Source of the DNA: Clostridium_I sp963725425
GTDB taxonomy: Bacteria > Bacillota > Clostridia > Clostridiales > Clostridiaceae
Direction: 5' to 3'
DNA: 64,000 bases
NCBI GenBank assembly: GCA_963725425.1
Contig: CAVRYJ010000044.1
Location: 208,869-272,868 of the forward strand
Part shown: in pieces, positions 54,803 through 64,000 of the stretch
How the letters are laid out: every line of letters begins with the position of its first letter
Numbering within the stretch: the first letter of the stretch is position 1
Position numbers and translations under genes: made by a program
The notes under the pieces: model-generated
What the model saw: only the letters and a program-made list of their open reading frames with translations
Database searches by the model: none
What the model was told of the DNA's origin: nothing

Positions 54803-54868
54803 TTCCCTGAAATCAGGTGAGTTTTATTAAAAAAATTTTATATGAGCAACAAAAATAAATCATTTTAA

Positions 54869-55045
54869 CTAATTAACAGTTTCTTTTTTTAGCCTTGACA
54901 ATGCCAATACAAAACTTATTGAGCAAAGGCAGATAAAGACCACTGTCACAAGTAATAAGTTTTGCCAATCAATGGATGTTCCCAAAATCAAACTCCGCAG
55001 GCAGTTTATAATATGAGCGAAAGGGTTAATCATTACCGCAATTTT
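54869..55045 (-). pseudogene. ABC-2 transporter permease, C-terminal remnant
   Basis: Minus-strand frame of about 58 codons: MINPFAHIINCLRSLILG followed by a hydrophobic segment (LLLVTVVFICLCSISFVLAL) and a normal stop. This is the typical last part of ABC-2 permeases (INPxxHxIxxxRxLILG). The upstream sequence is not coding, so only the C-terminus remains. Confidence 0.6.
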
Positions 55046-55250
55046 GATGCCTTAATAGGATATTTAGATCATAATTATCCCTTACAATGTTGAGTATACC
55101 AATAGGTTTTAACATATATTTTGCTAGTAAGGATAAATAATAAAATATGAATGCATAATATATATTGCTAAAAATTATAAAATTATTATAATTGGATGTA
55201 AGTAAAAGAATTGCAAATAAAAAATTCCATATCTAATTGGAGGATGTAGT

Positions 55251-55784
55251 GTGAAAAGGATTTGCTATATTAGCTTAGTTATCTTATTAGCTTTTACTTT
55301 TTTAGTGGGATATGTATGGTTCACAGGAAGATTCAAATACTTCAATATAAAATCAACAGATTTGAGCAATGAAAATATAAATGGTGTATATTTAAATGAA
55401 AATTATGATTTAAAGTTAATAGAAAAATCCTTTGGAACAGTTACTCATAAGGTAGCTAATCCTAACTTTATAGATTATGAATGCAATTCAAACCCGGGAA
55501 GTTTGTCAACAGTTAGAGCTCACAGCAGTAAGATAATTGGAATCTACACACAAGATTTTGGCAATAAGATTAATCTAAATAAAGGGATTACTTTTACTTC
55601 AACTTTTAAAGATGTTACTAAGGTGTATGGAGATAATTATAATAAGTCAATCCATAAGGGTGAAATGCCAACTAATGGTTACTACGATATTACATTTGTT
55701 GATAAACGTAACAAGTTCGTATTAGTGTTTGAATTTATAGAAGTTAACAATAAATTGAATTTTATAAGCTTATCTAAATATTAG
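55251..55784 (+). CDS. Membrane-anchored hypothetical protein
   Basis: 177 residues, GTG start after TTGGAGG. One N-terminal TM (ISLVILLAFTFLVGYVWF) and an extracellular domain of about 145 residues with no recognised family. Alone in its direction between a permease remnant and a repeat element. Confidence 0.6.
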   Translation: MKRICYISLVILLAFTFLVGYVWFTGRFKYFNIKSTDLSNENINGVYLNENYDLKLIEKSFGTVTHKVANPNFIDYECNSNPGSLSTVRAHSSKIIGIYTQDFGNKINLNKGITFTSTFKDVTKVYGDNYNKSIHKGEMPTNGYYDITFVDKRNKFVLVFEFIEVNNKLNFISLSKY

Positions 55785-55901
55785 CCATGCATAATCTAAA
55801 ATATACAGCTTGGACTAGTTCACACACCGTTGCTGTTACCAGAGTAGTAAACTTACCTATTACAATTTCTATAGTTAAATAATGATATTATACAAATAAA
55901 G

Positions 55902-56180
55902 AGGCTACCCTAAAAATCATAATAAATTGCAAAGCAATTTATTAAGTCCAGAATTGAGAGTGGAGAGTGGAGAGTTAATGTTGATTTTATCTAGCAAAGC
56001 TACATAAAATCTAAAATTAATTATTAGTTTTTCTGAGCAAAGCGAAGAAAAACATCATTGACTCTCAACTTTCAACTTTCAATTCTTAACTTTCTTATTT
56101 TATGGCAACCTCTTTCTTTTGATTAGTGTGTCTAACTTGTAACTTGTAACTTGTAACTTGTAACTTGTAACTTGTCACTT
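55902..56180. repeat. Heptamer-armed two-hairpin element with outer repeats and TAACTTG array
   Basis: Starts GAGGCTACCCTAAAAATCAT, AAATTGCAAAGCAATTT hairpin, then arms of GAGAGTG units, hairpins GATTTTATCTAGC-aaa-GCTACATAAAATC and GTTTTTCTGAGC-aaa-GCGAAGAAAAAC, the complementary arm and GGCAACCTC, giving outer inverted repeats GAGGYTRCC. Then six TAACTTG tandem units run to the end of the pectinesterase gene. Confidence 0.75.
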
Positions 56181-56181
56181 T

Positions 56182-57294
56182 TTATTGTGGATCCCAGCCA
56201 CCTAAAACATTTGTCTCAGTACAATTTTTTGCATCCGCATCTGAAAGCAATGGTCTGGAAGAATTTTTAATTGCACCAGGTCCTTCACTATTATATTCAT
56301 AAAATCTAGAATTCACAGGAGTAAACCAAAGTACAGCACCACTGGCATTTGTACTGGACATCTCATCCCATCCTGTATCTTTGATGTGGGAATCTAAAAA
56401 ACAATTCATATAAATAACACTTCCTACTGCAAGTGGATCAGCTGAAGGGTGCCAAGGTCTACCAAGTGCAACAGAGTTGTCTGCCATTTCAGTAGTTTCT
56501 TTTTTAAAATTACACTTAGAGAAAACAAATCCATATTTACTTCCTATACTTGTACTTGCTGCAGTTATATATCCATTACCTAATGGTTTGAATAGATCCC
56601 TTGATACAACGTCACATTTATTAAAAAAGGCTTGTCCAGAACCAAAGATAAAATCAATAGATCCAGAGATATAGCAGTTAGTAAAATATTCAGATCCTGA
56701 ATTAGCATACAATGTATCTTGATACCCTGTGAGTTTACAATCTTTAATATAGGCATGAGTAGCGCCTTTATCAATTATAAGTGCAACTGCTTGTGGACTT
56801 GCAATCTTTGTTGGATCTGTACTAGCTTTTGCCATATTTTTAGGATAATCAAAGGCATTTTCAAAAGTCAAATTTTCAGCAGTAAAATTTGGTGCAAGAA
56901 CAGTTACACTAGATGAACCATATGTTCCGTAAAGGGTTCCATCGGGCTTTTTAATTGAATTTGCTGCATCGTAGCTAAGTTTGGTTTCATCCTTACTCTC
57001 ACCAATAAGTGTGATATTAGGTATGTTAATAGTAAGTTTTTCATGATATAGCCCAGATTTAATGAATATTATATATTGAGTTTTTGAATCCTTTGGTGCG
57101 TTAGAAAGTGCAGAAGTTACTGTTTTATAAGTTGGAGTTCCATTAACTTTTGCACCATCAGTGCCAGTGAATTTTCCATCAACTATAGCGTTGTAATTGG
57201 TTTGGGCGTAGATTTTTGTTGGTGAACCGCCTACAAACATAAATAAAGCTAAACATGTAAATAACATTAAAACAAAAACAGATTTTTTTCTCAT
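56182..57294 (-). CDS. Secreted pectinesterase (carbohydrate esterase family 8)
   Basis: 370 residues, signal peptide ending IYAQ. Family motifs are present: YHEKLTINIPNITLIGE, GYQDTLYA (catalytic-region QDT), SGSIDFIFGSG (catalytic Asp) and LGRPWHP (Arg). Removes methyl esters from pectin outside the cell. ATG follows GGGGGGT. A catabolite-repression site lies 59 bp upstream. Confidence 0.93.
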   Translation of the reverse strand: MRKKSVFVLMLFTCLALFMFVGGSPTKIYAQTNYNAIVDGKFTGTDGAKVNGTPTYKTVTSALSNAPKDSKTQYIIFIKSGLYHEKLTINIPNITLIGESKDETKLSYDAANSIKKPDGTLYGTYGSSSVTVLAPNFTAENLTFENAFDYPKNMAKASTDPTKIASPQAVALIIDKGATHAYIKDCKLTGYQDTLYANSGSEYFTNCYISGSIDFIFGSGQAFFNKCDVVSRDLFKPLGNGYITAASTSIGSKYGFVFSKCNFKKETTEMADNSVALGRPWHPSADPLAVGSVIYMNCFLDSHIKDTGWDEMSSTNASGAVLWFTPVNSRFYEYNSEGPGAIKNSSRPLLSDADAKNCTETNVLGGWDPQ

Positions 57295-57352
57295 TTAAAT
57301 ACCCCCCATAAAGATAGATTCTATATATGTTATTTTTAAAGAAAATGAAGTT

Positions 57353-57366
57353 TGGAAACGTTAACA
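57353..57366. promoter_or_regulatory. Putative CcpA cre site upstream of pectinesterase
   Basis: TGGAAACGTTAACA fits the cre consensus TGNAANCGNTNNCA. Position upstream of the start suits carbon-catabolite repression. Confidence 0.6.
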
Positions 57367-57595
57367 TACATTTACAATATTAGTATATACAACATAATAG
57401 AAAAAATCAATACCTAACTTGTTTTCCTATTTTTGTATAAGGAAATTGCCAACACTATAGAGGCACAAATTGGTAAAGAAAATGGTTGCTATATGTATAA
57501 TGAATAGTTTGGTTTTTAACTTTATTGTATAATCTAAATAAAAATGGTGAGGGGACGAAGATTAATAAAAACCTTTATAGGGGGGAATAATTGAA

Positions 57596-58350
57596 ATGAT
57601 TAAATTTAAAGCAAAAGCAAGATTACTTACTGTAGCAGGGGCTATTCTTATGTGTTCTTATGGCATAGCACCATATAATGTAAGTGCATTATCAGTTACT
57701 ACAGGAACCTCATCAACAATATCATCAATTGCTTCATCAGCAGTATCAGGTGCAACAACATCTAAGGATTTAGTTGCATCTGTGATTGGTTGCGATAACA
57801 ATAATATTACATTAGCATGGCAAAAGCCAGCAAAAACAATGCACTTATTAATGCCGCTAGTACTAGTTCAGTTCAAAGCCTTAAAATTATAGGAACTGGT
57901 ATAATTGACGGAAATGGACATGGTGCTGTAGTTGCTGGTAGCTATACGGCGGCAGGTATTAATAACATATTAGCAGAAGATAATGTTATGAATGGAACAG
58001 GTTCTGGTCTTCGTTGTAAATCAGCCCAGGGAATAGGCGGCGGAGCTCAAAACATTTATTTCCGTGGCTCTGCATTAAAAAACATTACTGATGGTGAAGG
58101 ACAACCATTTATATTTACATCTGCATATACTAATTCAAGTGCCACTGGTTCTTACACACCTGCAACAGATCTGCCTATATTCAAACATATTTTTGTTAGT
58201 AATTGTAGCGTTGATGGATCTAAGAGTTATGGAATATTTGTAGATGGATTAAACGGTGGAGTATACACTGATATACACTTTAATAATGTATCATTTGCAT
58301 ATTTAGTTGTATTAATATTGTTATTATTTTTTTGCTACTTGTTGTTTTAG
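57596..58350 (+). pseudogene. Polygalacturonase-like (GH28) protein missing its catalytic core
   Basis: ATG after GGGGGGAATAA; signal peptide (MIKFKAKARLLTVAGAILMC...). The first frame ends at 57892; a shift near 57830 leads to SVQSLKIIGTGIIDGNGHG. In GH28, IDGNG is near the start of the helix domain and GHG is after the catalytic NTD/DD residues, so the two being fused here implies an internal deletion of the core. The rest (INNILAEDNVMNGTGSGLRCKS, FRGSALKNI) is GH28-like and the tail is replaced by a hydrophobic stretch. Inactive. Confidence 0.7.
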
Positions 58351-58511
58351 TATTTTATAGGTTATGATTTACAATATGCCATAAGGTATGATTGTGTAAG
58401 TATGGTATTAAATGCATAAAAACTATGATACAATTTTAGTAAGATAATATGATATTGATGAATTCGGCAATCAGATTTAAAATGAATATAGAATCTAAGG
58501 GGGAATAAATT

Positions 58512-59843
58512 ATGTCTAATCCATATTTACCAAATTGGGAATATGTACCGGATGGTGAACCAAGAGTTTTTGGAAACAGGGTCTACGTATACGGTTCACA
58601 CGACATTGCAGGCTCAGACAGGTTTTGCGATTATAAGTTGAAAGTATGGTCAGCAGATGTTAATAATCTTAATAATTGGATATGCCATGGGGATGCATTT
58701 CATACACAGGCAGACATGGATCATGAAAGTGATACAACTTGGACAGAGAGAGAGCTTTATGCACCAGATGTGGTAGAAAAGAATGGAAAGTATTATCTTT
58801 ATGCGTACATTGTTGGATCAAAAGGTTGTGTTGCAGTAAGTGATAGTCCTGAAGGTCCTTTTAAACTTATTTCTCATTATAAGGTTCCTGAGAATTCTGA
58901 AAATGAGGTAAAAGATGGGACATTTGTTGATCCAGGTGTATTGGTGAATGACGATGGCAGGGTCTATATATACAGCGGTTTTTTAAATTCATTTATGGCT
59001 GAGATTAATGGCGAAAATATGTATGAAATTTTGCCCAATACATATAAGGCAGGTACTATACCGTCTGGTGAAAATCCATTTGATTTTTTTGAGGCGTGCT
59101 CACCTCGTAAAGTGTTGGATATTTACTATTTAATTTACTCACCTAAGGTTGGAAGCAGGCTTGCATATGCTACCAGTAAATCACCTGTAGGACCGTTCCA
59201 ATACCGTGGTACCATTGTAGATAATGGAGTGGATTTTCCTGGCGGAAATAATCATGGATCTATTTGCAAGATAAATGGACAGTGGTATATTTTTTATCAC
59301 AGGATGACCAATAACAGTGTATTTTCAAGACGTGGCTGTGTTGAACGCATAAAAATTCTGGCAGATGGAACTATCCCTCAGGTGGAGATGACTTCTCTGG
59401 GTTTCGAAGAATCCCTTTCACCATACAAATTTGTACCAGCAGATATAGCCTGTGTACTTAAAGGTGAATGTTTTATAACTGAGAGAAATATTTTTGAGAG
59501 ATTTGTTATAAATATAAAAGTAGGAGCTATTATTGGATTTAAGTATTTTGATTTTGGGCAGGATTATTCCAGCATAACTATGGAGTTCTCAGCTAAAATA
59601 AGAGGTTGTGGAAGTAGGGGAAAGATGAAAATTCTTATTGACGATTACAGCAACGGCCAAGAAATAGGAAGCTGCGATATGGGAGCAGATGATACAGTTA
59701 TAAATGCCCGGGTTAAATGCATAACAGGAAGACATTCAGTATATTTAGTGTTTGAAGATGCTTATAACTGTTGGGATTGGGCTAGTGACAACTTTAAAGA
59801 TAGACCAATTTGTGAATTGGATGGCTTTGTGTTCCATAAATAG
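58512..59843 (+). CDS. Glycoside hydrolase family 43 enzyme (arabinofuranosidase/xylosidase type) with C-terminal CBM6-like domain
   Basis: 443 residues, no signal peptide. GH43 five-blade propeller: start NPYLPNWEYVPDGEPRVFGN, then YGSHD, LYAPDVVEKNGKYYLYA (catalytic Asp), FEACSPRKV (catalytic Glu region) and GNNHGSI. C-terminal 125 residues are beta-rich (CBM6-like; GFKYFDFG, VYLVFEDAYNCWDWASDNF). Removes arabinose or xylose side groups from plant polymers. RBS AAGGGGGAA. Confidence 0.9.
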   Translation: MSNPYLPNWEYVPDGEPRVFGNRVYVYGSHDIAGSDRFCDYKLKVWSADVNNLNNWICHGDAFHTQADMDHESDTTWTERELYAPDVVEKNGKYYLYAYIVGSKGCVAVSDSPEGPFKLISHYKVPENSENEVKDGTFVDPGVLVNDDGRVYIYSGFLNSFMAEINGENMYEILPNTYKAGTIPSGENPFDFFEACSPRKVLDIYYLIYSPKVGSRLAYATSKSPVGPFQYRGTIVDNGVDFPGGNNHGSICKINGQWYIFYHRMTNNSVFSRRGCVERIKILADGTIPQVEMTSLGFEESLSPYKFVPADIACVLKGECFITERNIFERFVINIKVGAIIGFKYFDFGQDYSSITMEFSAKIRGCGSRGKMKILIDDYSNGQEIGSCDMGADDTVINARVKCITGRHSVYLVFEDAYNCWDWASDNFKDRPICELDGFVFHK

Positions 59844-59988
59844 TACACATATTATATTTATTTATGAGAAAATAGGACTTGATTTGCGAAGAAACCTATT
59901 CCATGGACTTACTACTTTTGAACAGTTTTTTGGTTAATTGATGCAGAAAAAATGCTGTTCTATATTGTATAGATTAAAGGGGGAATAA

Positions 59989-60952
59989 ATGAAAGATGAT
60001 TTTATAGAATTTGCTGCTAAAAAAAGCCTGAGCAGCGTCAACTTGCGTGGAGTCAAATGGAGTTTTATTCATTTATTCACTTCAACATGAATACGTTTAC
60101 GGATAGTGAGTGGGGACTTGGTGACGAAGATCCGAAAATATTTAATCCTACTGATTTTAATGCCAATCAATGGGTGAAAGTATGTAAATCTGCGGATATG
60201 AAAGGGTTGATATTGACATGTAAACATCATGATGGTTTTTGTCTTTGGCCAAGTAAATATACGGAACATTCCATAAAGAATAGTCCGTGGAAGCAAGGCA
60301 AAGGTGATATGGTCAGAGAAGTTTCTGAAGCCTGTAATAGAGGGGGGATTAAATTTGGAGTATATTTATCTCCCTGGGATAGGCATGAAAAAACATATGG
60401 ATCAGAGGAGTATAATGAATATTTTATAAACCAGTTAAGGGAGTTACTAACAAACTACGGGGAAATATTTTGCGTATCGTTCGATGGAGCTTGTGGAGAA
60501 GGGCCAAATGGAAATAGACAGGTGTATGATTGGGATTCATACTATAAGGTAATACGCGAATTGCAGCCTAATGCTGTTATTTCAGTGTGCGGTCCAGATG
60601 TAAGATGGTGTGGGAATGAAGCAGGTCACTGTAGAGAATCGGAATGGAGCGTTGTACCTGCTTATCTTAAGGATGCAGAAAAAATTCAGGATAGCTCTCA
60701 AAAGGTAGTAGTGAATTTGATAGAGTTGTTTTGAAAGAATATATAAAAAATGGACAAAGAGTAGAAAAATTTACGTTGGAATATTGGTATGGAAATCATT
60801 GGAGGAACTTTTACAATGGAACCGTAATAGGACATAAACGTATATGTTGTTTCCATAAAGTAATTTCCAGATATATAAGATTTACAATAATAAGTTCAAG
60901 ATGGTGTCCAGAGATTTCAAATATGGGAATTTATTTGAGTAAACAGCGATAA
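59989..60952 (+). pseudogene. Alpha-L-fucosidase (GH29), frameshifted and internally deleted
   Basis: ATG 59989 after AAGGGGGAA. A shift in an A7 run near 60016 (one more A gives KKPEQRQLAWSQMEFYSFIH) leads to the GH29 core: NTFTDSEWG, LILTCKHHDGFCLWPS, GVYLSPWDRH and SFDGACGEGPNG (nucleophile region). After DAEKIQ the middle of the protein is missing and the frame changes; the C-terminal part resumes as FDRVVLKEYIKNGQRVEKF. A deletion plus two frameshifts mean it is dead. Confidence 0.8.
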
Positions 60953-61127
60953 ATTGTTTGAATTTATATTATTTTATGATAAATTGTTTGTACAGTCAAA
61001 ACATGTCAAAATGTCTTTCTGGCAGGAGATTTGCCACAAATGAATTTATTTGAAAAAATATAATGATTCAAGGTGGTTAAGGCATCATCAAAAAAATAAT
61101 AAATTTCACTAAAATGGAGGATATAAT

Positions 61128-64000
61128 ATGAAATATAATAATATTTTTCACGAAGATCCACAAAAATTACATGTAAATACTGAGGATAACAGGAATTACT
61201 TTATACCTTTTTCTGAAAATACAAATCCTTTTGAAGAAAGAGAAAGTTCTAATCGTTTTATGCTTTTAAATGGTACTTGGAATTTTAAGTTTTACAATAG
61301 TTTTTTGGACATAGAAGAAGATTTTCTTGATACTGATTTTTTAGGAACTATTTCTGTGCCCTCAAACTGGCAGCTTAACGGCTACGATAAACCTATGTAT
61401 TTAAATGTACGCTATCCTATTCCCTATAACCCTCCTTATGTTCCAGACCAAAATCCTGTTGGTGTTTATCAAAGGAATTTTAAAGTAGATTTATCTGATG
61501 GCTTTGAAAGGTTTTTAAACTTTGAGGGTGTTGACAGTTGCTTCTACCTATATATAAATAATCAGTTTGTAGGTTATAGTCAAGTTACACACATGACTAG
61601 TGAATTTAATATAACTAAATATTTGGTTGACGGTGAAAATAGCATTGTGGTTATGGTTCTTAAATGGTGTGACGGCACATATTTTGAATGTCAGGACAAA
61701 TGGAGAATGTCAGGAATTATAAGAGATGTTTATATACTGTCAAGACCCATGGAAAGAATACATAATTATCGTGTGATTACTAATTTAAACGAAACCTATG
61801 ACAGTGCTAGTATTGAACTGGATGTAAACGTTAGCACATGTGTTAAAGCGAAGTTGTATGATGAAACTGACAGTTTAGTTTCAGAGGCCTTTGTTAATAA
61901 TAAAACAGCAATTTTTGAAATAAAGTCACCTATACTTTGGAATGCGGAAAATCCATATTTATACAAGCTCATCCTTGAAACTAAATATGAAAAAATAGGT
62001 GAAAAAATAGGTATCCGTGATATAAGAGTAGAAAATGGCTGCGTATTAGTAAATGGTACAATGATTAAACTTAAGGGTGTAAATAGGCACGACAGCGATC
62101 CGGTAACGGGAGCATATATTTCCAAAAAACAAATGGTTACGGACTTATACTTGATGAAACAGCATAATATTAACGCTATAAGGACTTCTCACTATCCTAA
62201 CGCGCCAATTTTTCTAAATCTTTGTGATGAATTAGGTTTTTATTTGATAGATGAAGCTGATTTAGAATGTCACGGCAGCGTTGAAGCTTCTCAAACTATG
62301 GATAATAATGGTGATTATTCTGGTATAGCTTTAGCGGTTAATGTTAAGGAATTTGAGAAAGAAATACTAAATAGAATGGACCTAATGATTTCAAGGGATA
62401 TAAACCATCCATCAATTATATTTTGGTCACTGGGCAATGAAAGTGGATACAGTAAGGCCATGGGGAAAAGGCAGCTAGATATATCAAATCTTTGATAATA
62501 CAAGGCTTTGCATTTATCGGAATGTATTGTTAACCAAATAAAAGAAGTAGATAAACAAATAGATGATAAGAATATATTGACGTAGTTCAACAAGTATGCA
62601 TTAGTAGATTTTAGATCGATAACCAATTATTTTCTCGCTAACAAAAGCAAAAAAGAGCCTTTCAGTGCTATGCGAATATTTGCCATTGTGCAATGGGAAT
62701 GGTCCAGAGTCAGGAGAGAGAGAGGACTACTGGCAGGCTTTTTACTCAAGTTGATCGATTTTCCGGCGGTTTTATTTGGGAGTGGTGTGACCATGGAAAT
62801 GAAATTGGTAAAGCTCCAAATGGAGAAACTATGTATGCTTATGGATGCGACTATGGCGAGGATATACATGATTCAAATTTTTGCATTGATGGTTTGGTTT
62901 ACCCTGACAGAACCCTAATACAGGTTTATTAAAAGCAAAAGACTATATCGTCTATTTGTCGTAAATGCGATTTATATAAATAAGGGTGTGTAGAGTTTGT
63001 AAATACTTATGAAATTACAGAGTTTATCGGAAAAACTTAAATGTAGGTATGAGATAACTGAACAGGGAAAAGTAAAAATTGCTTCAGATGAAATTAATAT
63101 TGATTTGCCAAGCAAAATAAAAAAATATATTACAATACCTTAAAATCAGTGGTAACCGGTAACAGTTATATGTTAGGTTTATTTTTACTGAAAAATATGA
63201 TATGCATGGGCATGTAAGGGATTTAATCTCGGATTTGAACAATTTTTGATAGCTAGAACTGAACGAAAGCTTATGTAACAAAATGAAACAACGAGATTAA
63301 TTTTTATGAAGACAGAAAATCAATTAATATAATTGGAAGTAATTTTCAATATACCATAGACAAACGTACAGGATTGTTTAGCAAAATGGAGTTTAACCAC
63401 ACAAGGGTAATAGAAAAACCAATGCAGTTCAATGCCTTCAGGGCACCAACTGATAATGATTGTGCAGTTAAAAATGATTGGAATAAGTTCCATTTTAAAG
63501 AGCTAATAACTAAAATTTATTCTATTAATGCAACTGCAAATGAGAATTTTATAGAGATAACCTGTCATTTAGCATTGGGTTGGTTTTCTTATCACAACAC
63601 TTTTGATATTATAAATAAAATTTGCGTTTATAAAAGCGGTGAAATAAAAATACATAATAAGGTGAATATAGCGGACAAGCGTCCATACCTGCCACGATTT
63701 GGTTTAAGGCTGTTTATGGATAATAGATTTTCAAAGGTTGAATACTATGGATATGGACCAGTAGAAAGCTATATTGATAAACACAGAGCCTCATATAAAG
63801 GAATTTTTTCACAGCAAGTATGCGAAATGCACGAGGATTATATTAAGCCGCAAAGAAAATTCTTCTCATATGGGATGTGAATATGTGAAAATAGCAAGTG
63901 ATAAGCTATGCGTTAAAATTGAGTCTGAAATGGGATTTTGCTTTTCATGCATCTGAATACTCAGAGGAGGAATTATCACAAAAATCACATAATTATGAGC
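61128..64000 (+). pseudogene. Beta-galactosidase (GH2, LacZ type), multiply disrupted, runs off the window
   Basis: ATG 61128 after TGGAGG. Jelly-roll domain (VPSNWQLNGYDKPMYLN), immunoglobulin domain, and TIM-barrel start with GVNRHDSDPVTG and HGSVEAS are intact to about 62450 (IIFWSLGNESGY, acid/base Glu). Then many shifts follow. Recognisable pieces resume at about 62650-62940 (FIWEWCDHGNEIG, GDYGEDIHDSNFCIDGLVYPDRT, over two frames) and 63374-63880 (NAFRAPTDNDCAV, LPRFGLRLF, YYGYGPVESYIDKHRAS), then to the right edge. A true pseudogene given the number of lesions. Confidence 0.85.

Overview
This window is low-G+C DNA that looks like a Clostridium chromosome. The pointers are AT-rich codon use, strong GGAGG-type ribosome binding sites, TTG and GTG starts, and three secreted proteins carrying ChW repeats (clostridial hydrophobic repeats with a conserved Trp). 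ChW proteins are especially numerous in the solventogenic C. acetobutylicum group, and the pectin and hemicellulose genes at the right end suit a plant-polymer fermenter of that kind. Genus-level assignment is confident; species is not. No rRNA, tRNA or CRISPR array was found.

Layout. 1-8.9 kb: the 3' end of an M16C peptidase, then a mobile-gene scrapyard with three Rpn/PD-(D/E)XK 'transposase' loci (two sharing about 1.3 kb of near-identical sequence), a REP-type tyrosine transposase, a comM remnant, an IS3-type element and a RelE/ParE-type toxin-antitoxin pair. 9-11.5 kb: a phage-like module with an XRE repressor divergent from a DnaC-like ATPase, a sigma-70-like factor, DUF1659 and DUF2922. 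11.6-18 kb: a lipoprotein, a secreted S41 protease, and Big_2 and ChW-LRR surface proteins, with repeat elements between them. 18-27 kb: a histidine kinase and an NtrC-type regulator lacking the GAFTGA loop, then a MacAB-like exporter and an SLH protein. 27-38 kb: a second IS3-type element, an acyltransferase, a chemoreceptor and two more ChW-LRR proteins. 38-41.5 kb: a membrane protein, an RRNPP-like HTH-TPR regulator, and a secreted precursor with four tandem copies of a 17-residue unit. 41.8-45.8 kb: a phosphoesterase, an NmrA-like oxidoreductase and an HxlR regulator, with visibly richer G+C. 46-52.8 kb: a repeat protein and an AbiE toxin-antitoxin locus whose toxin gene is split by a 3,972-bp DDE/AAA transposon. 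53-64 kb: a ceramidase-like gene and plant-polysaccharide genes, several badly decayed.

The most interesting candidate system is the regulator and tandem-repeat peptide precursor pair at 39.85-41.44 kb. The pair looks like quorum sensing with a multi-copy pheromone precursor. A near-duplicate promoter region lies upstream of two neighbouring genes, which makes them candidate targets. A second theme is a family of 150-210 bp interspersed elements built from inverted arrays of 7-bp units around two conserved hairpins.

A caution on data quality: about fifteen genes are broken by single-base shifts, many of them in homopolymers. Many may be sequencing errors rather than true pseudogenes. By contrast, the beta-galactosidase, alpha-fucosidase, polygalacturonase and comM copies carry deletions or many lesions and look genuinely dead.
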